Origin: SIG565 sp045613385
Lineage (GTDB): Bacteria > Bacillota > Clostridia > Oscillospirales > Acutalibacteraceae
Assembly: GCA_045613385.1 (NCBI GenBank)
Contig: JAZLAW010000006.1
Location: forward strand, 1-64,000
Reading direction: 5' to 3'
Length of the DNA stretch: 64,000 nucleotides
Part shown: positions 15,923 through 23,785 of the stretch, piece by piece
Layout: each line of letters opens with the position of its first letter
Numbering within the stretch: the first letter of the stretch is position 1
Made by a program: the position numbers and the translations under genes
Notes under the pieces: generated by a model
What the model was told of the DNA's origin: nothing
Databases searched by the model: none
What the model saw: the letters and a program-made list of their open reading frames with translations, nothing else

Positions 15923-16319
15923 AATCTCCGATTATATTAATAATTTTCAAGACACTCTCCCTTTCGAGCTCTGCAATAACAAGATTGACTTTCACGGCGC
16001 GCAACGAAACCCGGGACAACCCCAGGAGTCTTGATAGCGGCGTAGTAAACTGCTCGGCATATATCAAACGCGGCAGCGGTAAAATCCTTTTTGTCTTTAT
16101 TATTACACCGCTTTTTACTATTATTGCGTTTTCTACCAACAAGACACTATAATTTTTAAAAAACAGGCATAAATAAACAATAACCGCAAACAAAAGACAA
16201 GCTGTTGCGGTTATTATCGAAATTAAAATATTATGTTTCACGTGAAACATTGTCAATGTGACGCTCAATATAGCAAAGGTCAACAACGCTCTTATAACAT
16301 ATAGAAAACGCGTTTTCAT
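15900..16319 (-). CDS. PH-domain membrane protein, YdbS-like
   Basis: 139 residues from the ATG at 16319: two transmembrane helices (about 7-24 and 28-55) and one bPH2 domain (AIIVKSGVIIKTKRILPLPRL). A longer reading to 16400 overlaps the 3' end of rarA and adds non-conserved residues; no strong SD is seen for either start. It overlaps the YdbT-like gene by 23 bases and is the usual small partner. An exact parS site (16234-16249) lies inside the coding sequence, encoding part of the first helix region (MFHVKH). Confidence 0.72.
   Translation of the reverse strand: MKTRFLYVIRALLTFAILSVTLTMFHVKHNILISIITATACLLFAVIVYLCLFFKNYSVLLVENAIIVKSGVIIKTKRILPLPRLIYAEQFTTPLSRLLGLSRVSLRAVKVNLVIAELERESVLKIINIIGDCGEEVEI
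16234..16249. promoter_or_regulatory. parS site 2 (exact consensus)
   Basis: TGTTTCACGTGAAACA, a perfect 16-base palindrome and exact parS consensus, within the YdbS-like gene. It is the likely main ParB loading site in this window. Confidence 0.95.
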
Positions 16320-16344
16320 ACCAGGTGAAAATTTTTGCAAAATA

Positions 16345-17604
16345 CTACCCCTTAATTTGTTTCCAATACTGTTCAAACTTCTGTTCAAAAGAGTTGTCAC
16401 CGAAGTTATAGTATTTTTTGTCCTTCACGGCATCGGGTAAATACTGTTGTTTAACATAATGATTAGGGAAGCTGTGTGGATATATATAATTTTGCCCTTT
16501 TACCTTTGCATCCGCGCCATCAAAGTGCTTGTTTTGCAACTGTCGTGGAACACTTCCCGTAAAGCCCTTTTCTATATCCGCCATAGCCGACGCTATCGCA
16601 TCGTGTCCACTTGCCGATTTAGGACTGATTGCTGTTAGTATAACCGCATTTGCAAGTGGTATACGCGCTTCCGGTAAACCTACCTGTAAAGAGGTGTCAA
16701 CCGCAGCCTTTACTATAGGTATAATCTGTGGATATGCAAGGCCGACATCTTCATTTGCACAAACCAGCAGTCTTCTGCAAGCGCTCTGAAGGTCGCCTGC
16801 TGCTAAAAGTCGCGCAAGGTAATAAACTGCTGCATCTGGGTCGCTTCCGCGCATAGACTTCTGGTATGCTGAAATTATATCGTAGTGCTCATCGCCATCG
16901 CGGTCATATCGCACCGCATTGTTTTCGAGCAACTGCTCAACCATTTCATCATCGATTACCACATTTTTCTCTCCGCTCTGGGTTATAAAACAGAGCTCGA
17001 GCATATTAAGACACCTGCGCACGTCACCCGCGCCTGCTGAAGCTATTTTTTTAATTGCTTGTTCGCTTATTTCTACCGTAACATTGTTTTCTTCGGCCAA
17101 AATACGCTCAGCGCGCCGTAAAGCAGGTAATATATCCTGTGGGGATAACGGTTTAAACTCAAAAACCGATGAACGACTAAGTATTGCGTTGTATACATAG
17201 AAAAATGGGTTCTCAGTTGTAGAAGCTATGAGAGTTATATCGCCGTTTTCTATATACTGAAGCAGTATTTGTTGTTGTTTTTTGTTGAAATACTGAATTT
17301 CATCAAGATATAACATCACACCGCCGACGGCTTCTATTGTGTTAAGACTATCGATAATCTCCTTTATATCAGCAGTGGAAGCCGTAGTCGCGTTCAAATA
17401 ATACAATTTTTTGCCGCACTTATCTGCAATTATGTTTGCTATTGTTGTTTTTCCCACTCCCGAAGGACCGTAAAAAATCAAGTTAGGAATATTTCCGGAT
17501 TCGATAATTTTACGTAAAACCTTATTTTGCCCCAATATGTGCTGTTGACCGCATACTTCTTCAAGGCTTTTGGGTCTTATTCTATCTGCTAACGGACTTG
17601 GCAT
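16345..17604 (-). CDS. rarA: Replication-associated recombination protein A (RarA/MgsA)
   Basis: 419 residues, usual length. AAA+ ATPase related to clamp loaders that acts at stalled forks. Walker A GPSGVGKTTIAN (about 45-56), Walker B LYLDEIQYF, sensor 1 around TLIASTTENPFF, and the C-terminal tetramerisation domain (GSDPDAAVYYLARLL, IPLANAVILTAISPKS) are all visible. The N-terminus MPSPLADRIRPKSLEEVCGQ is typical. It is divergent from the flippase gene and followed by the two PH-domain genes. Confidence 0.95.
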   Translation of the reverse strand: MPSPLADRIRPKSLEEVCGQQHILGQNKVLRKIIESGNIPNLIFYGPSGVGKTTIANIIADKCGKKLYYLNATTASTADIKEIIDSLNTIEAVGGVMLYLDEIQYFNKKQQQILLQYIENGDITLIASTTENPFFYVYNAILSRSSVFEFKPLSPQDILPALRRAERILAEENNVTVEISEQAIKKIASAGAGDVRRCLNMLELCFITQSGEKNVVIDDEMVEQLLENNAVRYDRDGDEHYDIISAYQKSMRGSDPDAAVYYLARLLAAGDLQSACRRLLVCANEDVGLAYPQIIPIVKAAVDTSLQVGLPEARIPLANAVILTAISPKSASGHDAIASAMADIEKGFTGSVPRQLQNKHFDGADAKVKGQNYIYPHSFPNHYVKQQYLPDAVKDKKYYNFGDNSFEQKFEQYWKQIKG

Positions 17605-17682
17605 AATACACCTTCTTTTTTAGTATATATATTATATTCTACTACTTTTCAATAAAAAAAACAATGGCTTTGTGGTGTTACT

Positions 17683-19200
17683 ATGAAAAAAGTGCTATTT
17701 ATCAAAAACGCAATGGTTTTAACTATTACTTCACTTATTCTCAGACTGCTGGGTGTCGTTTTTCGTATATGGCTTTCGGCAGAAATAGGCAGCGAAGGCA
17801 TAGGATTGTATCAAATCATTTTTTCTTTCTATATTCTTGCCGCAACCTTTGCAACAAGCGGTATTTATACCGCCGTAACCCGACTTGTTGCCGATGAGAT
17901 AGTATTAGGCTCCGCGCGGTCCATCAAAAAAATAATGCGGCGCTCTTTCCTTATCATCTCGGCACTCGCAATTATTTCAACTTTTCTTGTCTTCTTTGGC
18001 TCAGACTTTATTGCGTCATATATTATTGCCGATTCACGTGCTGCCATTGCTATTAAAACTCTCGCCTTTTCACTATTCTTTATGGGCATTTCTTCTTGCG
18101 TAAAAGGATATTTTTTGGCTCGTCGCAAAAGTGTGCCGCCAAGTCTGTCACAAATAATAGAACAGGTTGTCCGTATATTGTCGGTATTGTTTCTCGTGAA
18201 ACATTTTTCTGCCGTCAGTATTGAACTTTCCTGCGCGGCCATCTTTTTAGGCGACGTTATTGCTGAATTTTCATCATGCCTTTACTTATACATTTATTAT
18301 AAATACGATACCGGAAAACTTCGCGCTCTTTCCGGTCGTAAAACACCCGACTTTGCCGTCGGTAAGCAATTAATTCGTATTTCTGCTCCCATAACCGGTG
18401 GGAAATATATTAATTCTGTGCTTCGCATAATCGAAAGCAGTTTAGTTCCGTCGCGCCTTGTAAAATTTGGTATTACCCGTTCGTCTGCGCTTTCGTTTTT
18501 TGGAATGATAAAGGGTATGGCTCTCCCCATTTTATTTTTTCCTTCATCGCTTTTAAGCTCACTTTCCACTCTGCTTATCCCCGAAATATCAGAATCGGTA
18601 GTGAGAGGGAATATCCGCAGTGTCAGGCGTTCTGTCAGCGCCATTATTATAACCACCGCTATATTTGGGTTTATTTTTTCTGCGGTTTTCTTTTTTTGCG
18701 GAGATATCTTAGGTTTACTCATATATAAAAACGGCGAAGTCGGGCGGCTAATTAAAATTTTAGCGCCATTGGTACCGTTTATGTACCTTGACAGCATCGC
18801 AGACGGCATTCTTAAAGGCCTTGACCAACAGCTTATTACTTTCCGGAACAGTGTAAGCGATTCTTCTTTTCGGATTATTTTGATTTTCTTTCTTCTTCCG
18901 CTCTACGGGGAGCACGCATTTATTTGGATAATGTATTTAAGTAACGCTTACACCTGCCTTTTAAATGTTGTTCGCCTTGTGCGGACCTCGGGTGCTGAAA
19001 TACCGCTGTTCCGTAAGGTTTTTCTTCCCTTCGTTTTGTCCTTCTCGGTTACGTATTTTGTAAATTCTATCGTTTCTTATTTTAATTTTTCAAGTATAGT
19101 TTACATAACATCTGTTGTCGTGATATCTTGTACTTTATACTTTGTATTGTTGTTTATCTTTGGTTGTCTAAAAAAAGAAGAAATGCAAAGCCTTATTTGA
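17683..19200 (+). CDS. SpoVB/MurJ-type polysaccharide flippase
   Basis: 505 residues with about 14 transmembrane helices, in the MATE/MVF superfamily. The N-terminus (LTITSLILRLLGVVFRIWLSAEIGSEGIGLYQII) is the diagnostic SpoVB-like block. Members flip lipid-linked sugars such as lipid II; SpoVB acts in spore cortex synthesis in Bacillus. MurJ-like and SpoVB-like roles cannot be separated from sequence alone. Only a weak GTGGTG precedes the ATG. It overlaps queG tail to tail by 8 bases, and a near-consensus parS lies within it. Confidence 0.85.
   Translation: MKKVLFIKNAMVLTITSLILRLLGVVFRIWLSAEIGSEGIGLYQIIFSFYILAATFATSGIYTAVTRLVADEIVLGSARSIKKIMRRSFLIISALAIISTFLVFFGSDFIASYIIADSRAAIAIKTLAFSLFFMGISSCVKGYFLARRKSVPPSLSQIIEQVVRILSVLFLVKHFSAVSIELSCAAIFLGDVIAEFSSCLYLYIYYKYDTGKLRALSGRKTPDFAVGKQLIRISAPITGGKYINSVLRIIESSLVPSRLVKFGITRSSALSFFGMIKGMALPILFFPSSLLSSLSTLLIPEISESVVRGNIRSVRRSVSAIIITTAIFGFIFSAVFFFCGDILGLLIYKNGEVGRLIKILAPLVPFMYLDSIADGILKGLDQQLITFRNSVSDSSFRIILIFFLLPLYGEHAFIWIMYLSNAYTCLLNVVRLVRTSGAEIPLFRKVFLPFVLSFSVTYFVNSIVSYFNFSSIVYITSVVVISCTLYFVLLFIFGCLKKEEMQSLI
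18188..18203. promoter_or_regulatory. parS site 3 (15 of 16)
   Basis: TGTTTCTCGTGAAACA differs from consensus at one inner base. It lies inside the flippase coding sequence about 2 kb from the exact site, consistent with a parS cluster. Confidence 0.75.
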
Positions 19201-19984
19201 TTAGCCTTGCATTTCTTTTAATTACTTCGGGGCCGCGCCAATTATACGCGCGGTCCGTTGGGTCTTCATCTTCTCGATAGAAATTGCGATACCCGTCTAT
19301 AAACTCCTTTATATAAGTTGTCGGTACATTTTTGTTAAGCGGACACACTTCGCTACACATATCGCATCCCCAAATATACCCATTTTGCTTAATTAGCTCT
19401 TTTTGCGACTCTGAAAGCGGCTTTTTCTGCTGGTTTACAGCCGATAGGCAGTTATCTTTGCATAGTTTGGTCGGACAAACCTTCTCGCAAAGGCTACAAT
19501 CTAGGCATTTTTTATTGGCAAAATCGAACGGCAACTCCAAATCGGTAACTATTTCTCCCAAAAATACATACGAACCATACTTTTCGTGAATCAGTAAACC
19601 GTTTTTGCCCAACATACCAAGTCCTGAATGTACCGCTGCCGCGACTTCCGGAATGGGCGAATTGTCCAAAAATGTGACAAAAGAATTCCAGGGGAATAAC
19701 TCTTGCATTTGTCTGGCCGCGGCATCAAGCATTTTCTGACATACAATATGATAATCGGGTACTGCAGCATAACGGCTTATCCCCTGCGGCTTTTCTTCGC
19801 GTACTTTATATGGAAAAACCGTCATAATTATTGTCTTTGCGCCAACAGGAAGCCTTTTCGCGGCATAACAAGAAATTAGTCTGTCTTTCACAAAATTAAA
19901 GTCGCAAAAGGAAACATACGGCATATTGTTGGTTGACATAATATTTATTATGTCAACCTTTGCTTTTGTCGTTTTTCTTTCCAT
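19193..19984 (-). CDS. queG: Epoxyqueuosine reductase-like iron-sulfur protein (short QueG form)
   Basis: 263 residues, shorter than QueG of Escherichia coli (about 380), lacking the C-terminal HEAT-like part. The DUF1730-type segment is present (SGLGMLGKNGLL, GSYVFLGEIVTDLELP). Two 4Fe-4S motifs follow: CLDCSLCEKVCP and CDMCSEVCP. QueG reduces epoxyqueuosine to queuosine in tRNA with cobalamin. The start abuts the tadA stop; AAGGAAAT lies upstream. Grouping with tadA, another anticodon-modifying enzyme, fits. A different reductase role for the short form cannot be excluded. Confidence 0.82.
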   Translation of the reverse strand: MERKTTKAKVDIINIMSTNNMPYVSFCDFNFVKDRLISCYAAKRLPVGAKTIIMTVFPYKVREEKPQGISRYAAVPDYHIVCQKMLDAAARQMQELFPWNSFVTFLDNSPIPEVAAAVHSGLGMLGKNGLLIHEKYGSYVFLGEIVTDLELPFDFANKKCLDCSLCEKVCPTKLCKDNCLSAVNQQKKPLSESQKELIKQNGYIWGCDMCSEVCPLNKNVPTTYIKEFIDGYRNFYREDEDPTDRAYNWRGPEVIKRNARLIK

Positions 19985-20425
19985 CTATCTTATTTCCTTA
20001 AAAAAATCTGTCAGAATTTTTCTGCATTCATCTTCACATATCCCACCGTAAACTTCCGGTGTATAAGTAAAAGGCAGCGATGCAAAATTGGCAACCGAAC
20101 CGAGTGCGCCGACTTTGGTGTCATAAGCGCCAAAAACGACTGTTTTTATTCTTGAATTAATGATAGCGCCGCTGCACATAGGGCAAGGTTCAAGCGTTAC
20201 ATACATTTCACAGTCATCAAGCCGCCAGTCACCGAGAGTTTCACAGGCATTTCTTATGGCTTCCATCTCTGCGTGTGCCGTCGCATCGTGATTTTTTTCT
20301 CTGCGATTTCTGCCCGTTGCGATTACTTCACCATTTTTAACGATTATTGCGCCGACGGGCACTTCGCCTTCTTCGGCGGCGCGGCGGGCGCGGATTATTG
20401 CTAAATCCATATATTTTCTATCCAT
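19985..20425 (-). CDS. tadA: tRNA-specific adenosine deaminase TadA
   Basis: 146 residues. Deaminates A34 to inosine in tRNA-Arg(ACG); that tRNA is encoded in this window at 33796-33872. The zinc deaminase motif is complete: HAEMEAI (His and catalytic Glu) and PCPMCSGAI. CGGAG precedes the ATG. It sits between the ABC permease gene and queG in a minus-strand run. Confidence 0.95.
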   Translation of the reverse strand: MDRKYMDLAIIRARRAAEEGEVPVGAIIVKNGEVIATGRNRREKNHDATAHAEMEAIRNACETLGDWRLDDCEMYVTLEPCPMCSGAIINSRIKTVVFGAYDTKVGALGSVANFASLPFTYTPEVYGGICEDECRKILTDFFKEIR

Positions 20426-20428
20426 AAG

Positions 20429-22054
20429 CTACTCCGATTTCAAAAATGCGCATCCCAGCAAATAACAACAGACACCACCTATAATATTAAGCGTGGCAGT
20501 AAGAGATGCGAAAAGGATTATATTACCGCCGACGAATCCGATTATCAAAAGTATAAGTCCCGGTATAACGAAAAACATACGTAGATAAATACAGAAGACT
20601 GCCTTTATGGCGGGTGGGAACTTTGAAGGCAAAATCATTGATGCAGCAAGTCCTGATGTGGAACTGTAAACATCAAAAGTGAGAAAAACAAGCATCCATA
20701 CAAAAACACTTGTTATATTACTTCCTGAAATTATTCCCGACAACAAAAAAGCGGGAACTGTATCCATAGCCGCTGCGCAAAGCCCTGCCAATAACAACCA
20801 GAAAACCGTTTTGTTTTTGCTCACAGGTGCCACAAAAATAAGACTTGTAGCCGTTTCTTCTTCGATTGGGTTTGAAAAATTACGGAAAAAGTGCATTATC
20901 AGTAAAATAAAACAAATCATCTCGAAGGCGTTTGTTTTCAAAACAAATTTTGCTGCTGCAGAAATACCCACCGCTATCAAAGTATATGTAAGTGCGGTTT
21001 TTGAAAACACGCCGAGAACACTTATTCTTCGTCGAACGTGCATTTGTTTAAAGAAAAATGCGTTTGCGCCTTCCCCTTTTCCGATTTCGGAATTTTTTTT
21101 AGGCTCCGGTCTTGCTTTTTTTCTGATTTTTCTTCCGCTTTCCAATTCCTGTTGTTTTTCAAAGTTAGCACTTGCTTTGCCCAGAGCATCTTCATAGAAA
21201 TCCGCCTTAATTCTCCAGACCAAGCAAAAAACACCAAAGGTGAATGCCGCTATTAAAACAAGCATTAAAAGGCACAGAAAATAATTGCCTTTTACCGCAC
21301 TGCGCACCAAAAATGCCATCCAGCCAAATATAGGCACACATCGACTGGCGGGAGATGCAAATGTAAGTTTAAGCGCATCAAACCAACCTACCGCACAGAA
21401 AATTTTAACTGCATAGAGTATAATTGCCAATAAAAGCACGGTGAAAACGGCAATAGGCGCCACCCATTTTCTTCGGGACGATTTACTTGCCACAACTGTA
21501 TATGTACATACCGAAGTAAACATTCCTAAAATTATGCAAACAATAAAACTAAGAATAATAACGATTGCACTGACCACTGTCAGCTCTAAATTAAATATTA
21601 AATTTGGAACCTGAGCACCCAAATAAAGAGAACTGAAAAACACAGCTCCCATTTGTATAAAACTTTTAAACGTCAGTATACTCTGCGGCGGATTTGGGGA
21701 CGGAAAAAGGAAATTCACATCGCTCATATTAAAAATTGCCGCTCCGCTTTTATCCCCTGTATAGAAAAACACAAGAACAAAGCCGAACGGTACCGCAAAG
21801 CCGACCATTTCTATTATAGGAAGAACGATATTTTCAAAATCTTCCGGTGTAATCTCGGGTGTTTCTTCCGGTGCGGCATCTTCGACGTTTGTCACAGAAC
21901 TGTTATCAATATATTCACCGATACTCGCGCCTACAATTCCACCTATGAGACCAAATAGAATAAAAATGCCAATCAATGCCACAACCCAGCTGCGAAACAG
22001 TTTTTTGAAACAGTTTGCAAAGGTATGTGTTACATAATAAACGTATGCTCTCAT
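20429..22054 (-). CDS. ABC exporter permease (large ABC_export type)
   Basis: 541 residues with about twelve hydrophobic helices in two blocks separated by a charged segment (about residues 280-320, rich in Lys/Glu). This layout matches the putative ABC exporter permease family found beside single ATPases in Firmicutes. Its ATG overlaps the stop of the ATPase gene (ATGA). Substrate unknown. Confidence 0.75.
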   Translation of the reverse strand: MRAYVYYVTHTFANCFKKLFRSWVVALIGIFILFGLIGGIVGASIGEYIDNSSVTNVEDAAPEETPEITPEDFENIVLPIIEMVGFAVPFGFVLVFFYTGDKSGAAIFNMSDVNFLFPSPNPPQSILTFKSFIQMGAVFFSSLYLGAQVPNLIFNLELTVVSAIVIILSFIVCIILGMFTSVCTYTVVASKSSRRKWVAPIAVFTVLLLAIILYAVKIFCAVGWFDALKLTFASPASRCVPIFGWMAFLVRSAVKGNYFLCLLMLVLIAAFTFGVFCLVWRIKADFYEDALGKASANFEKQQELESGRKIRKKARPEPKKNSEIGKGEGANAFFFKQMHVRRRISVLGVFSKTALTYTLIAVGISAAAKFVLKTNAFEMICFILLIMHFFRNFSNPIEEETATSLIFVAPVSKNKTVFWLLLAGLCAAAMDTVPAFLLSGIISGSNITSVFVWMLVFLTFDVYSSTSGLAASMILPSKFPPAIKAVFCIYLRMFFVIPGLILLIIGFVGGNIILFASLTATLNIIGGVCCYLLGCAFLKSE

Positions 22055-22767
22055 TTGTATTCTCCCGACGGTTCGCTTTCTGTAATTCGGAAGAAAATAT
22101 CTTCAAGCCGTTCACCGCTTTTCTCAATATCTTCTTTTAAAACCTGTGCTTTTACTTCGCCGTTTTGCATTATTACCGTTTTGTCCCACAGGTTTTCAAT
22201 ACTGTCTATCATATGAGTGCTTATAAGAATAGAACATCCCTGTTTTTTAAGGTCTGTAAAAATTTCTTTTAATTCTTTTATTGCATGCGGGTCAAGACCA
22301 ATCATCGGCTCATCAAAAAGCAAAAATTTTGGTTTTGGCAACAATCCGCAACAGATACTGAGTTTTTGCATCATACCCTTTGATAGTTCATCTCCGAACT
22401 TCTTTTTCTTATCACTAAGTTCCATTCGGTCAAGTAACTCATCGGCATATTCCTTATAGTTTTTTAATTTATACACCCTTGCTATAAACTCAAGGTGTTC
22501 GGCTACTGTAAGATTTGGATACAAAGCCGGTATCTCGGGTATGTAACCAATAAGTTTTTTTGCTTCTAAACTTTTATTTTCAAAGCCATCTACCGTTATA
22601 ATTCCGTCATACCTTAAAAAACCGGTTATTGACTTTATAACTGTGCTTTTCCCCGCTCCGTTGGGGCCCAAAAGTACAGTAATGCTACCATCGGGCACCG
22701 TAAAAGATACCGCGTTATTGGCGATAACCTTCCCGTATTTTTTTGTAACACCTGTTATTTCAAGCAT
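22051..22767 (-). CDS. ABC transporter ATP-binding protein
   Basis: 238 residues. Walker A GPNGAGKST, signature reading LSKGMMQKL, Walker B FLLFDEPMIGLD, and switch His in LISTHMID. It is of the ABC-2 type drug or lantibiotic exporter class. Four-base overlap with the downstream permease makes them one transporter. A CPBP protease gene lies immediately upstream. Confidence 0.9.
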   Translation of the reverse strand: MLEITGVTKKYGKVIANNAVSFTVPDGSITVLLGPNGAGKSTVIKSITGFLRYDGIITVDGFENKSLEAKKLIGYIPEIPALYPNLTVAEHLEFIARVYKLKNYKEYADELLDRMELSDKKKKFGDELSKGMMQKLSICCGLLPKPKFLLFDEPMIGLDPHAIKELKEIFTDLKKQGCSILISTHMIDSIENLWDKTVIMQNGEVKAQVLKEDIEKSGERLEDIFFRITESEPSGEYK

Positions 22768-22777
22768 TTTTACTCTC

Positions 22778-23761
22778 CTATCTTAAAAAGGCCGAAATGA
22801 GTACCGCTACCAATATCGTTACTATTACTGCGGGGCTTGTTAAAAACCATATTAATTTTTGTTTTTCACCGCTTTTTGTATCAGCTTTTTCGAACTTTAA
22901 AAACTCCTTATCGCGAGACACCAGTACGGTGCAAAAAACCGATGCGGCAAAAAGCAGACAAATAAATATATAGAACACTAAATTAAGCGTTTTTGTTTCT
23001 AAATACAAACCAAGGTAAGAAAAAACAACACTTACAAAGTTGTTTGCCGCGTGTATTATAACTGCGGGCCACACAGAACCTGATTTTACGGTTATAAACC
23101 CAAGTATAATGCCGACAAGGAAGGCGAATGCAAATTGCGTCAGGGATGCGTGCATAACCGCAAACAAAATTGATGAGACAATTATCGCAAAACCTTGGCC
23201 GAATTTTTTGAAAACTCCGAGAACAACCCCGCGCATCATAAATTCTTCAAGTAATGCCGGAAAAACAGAAGTTGAGAGTATGACTAAGGCTATACCGAAA
23301 ACTCCTTCCGGCAGGGTGCGGTCCATTGTCGGAAACTCCACGCCAAAGCTCTCTATTATAGCGCCGCCGATATTACTTGCTTGCGACGCAAACATACAAA
23401 ATCCCATCGCCGCCACAAAGAAAACAAAATTATTTTTTGTTTTCGGTAATCCAAAAGGAACTATGTCTCGCACCTTTAAATGTAAGAGTCTGCACAAAAC
23501 AAGGGATGGGATAATTAGCATCAGAACAGAAACTATTATCTGAATAATATCGTTTGCGATGGGGTTTTCTAATATTTTAACTATATTTTTATACGGAATA
23601 CCAAGGTTTCCCATAACGCGAATATAAATAAAACTCCATCCAAACATAAATACAAACAAAATAAGTAGAGACAGGGCGGCAAAATTTGCCACCCTGCGTT
23701 GTTCTTTCTTTTCTTTTTGCATTTCAAAAAAGTTTTCTTGATAAAAAGTATTGTTTTCCAA
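22778..23761 (-). CDS. CPBP family intramembrane metalloprotease
   Basis: 327 residues, about eight transmembrane helices. The Abi/CPBP motifs are present: EEFMMR (EExxxR), FAVMH, and HAANN near the C-terminal side. Relatives include Rce1-type CAAX proteases and bacteriocin self-immunity proteins. The start is TTG at 23761, supported by AAAGGAG 8 bases upstream; no ATG fits as well. It sits just after gyrA and just before the ABC pair, so it may act with that exporter (inference). Confidence 0.85.
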   Translation of the reverse strand: MENNTFYQENFFEMQKEKKEQRRVANFAALSLLILFVFMFGWSFIYIRVMGNLGIPYKNIVKILENPIANDIIQIIVSVLMLIIPSLVLCRLLHLKVRDIVPFGLPKTKNNFVFFVAAMGFCMFASQASNIGGAIIESFGVEFPTMDRTLPEGVFGIALVILSTSVFPALLEEFMMRGVVLGVFKKFGQGFAIIVSSILFAVMHASLTQFAFAFLVGIILGFITVKSGSVWPAVIIHAANNFVSVVFSYLGLYLETKTLNLVFYIFICLLFAASVFCTVLVSRDKEFLKFEKADTKSGEKQKLIWFLTSPAVIVTILVAVLISAFLR

Positions 23762-23785
23762 AACAATTACTCCTTTAAGGGAACG

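Noticed and set aside
19098..19108. AGTTTACATAA, one arm of the dif-like site, in the flippase gene
   Set aside because: No second arm follows and the sequence encodes conserved-style membrane residues; a chance half-site.
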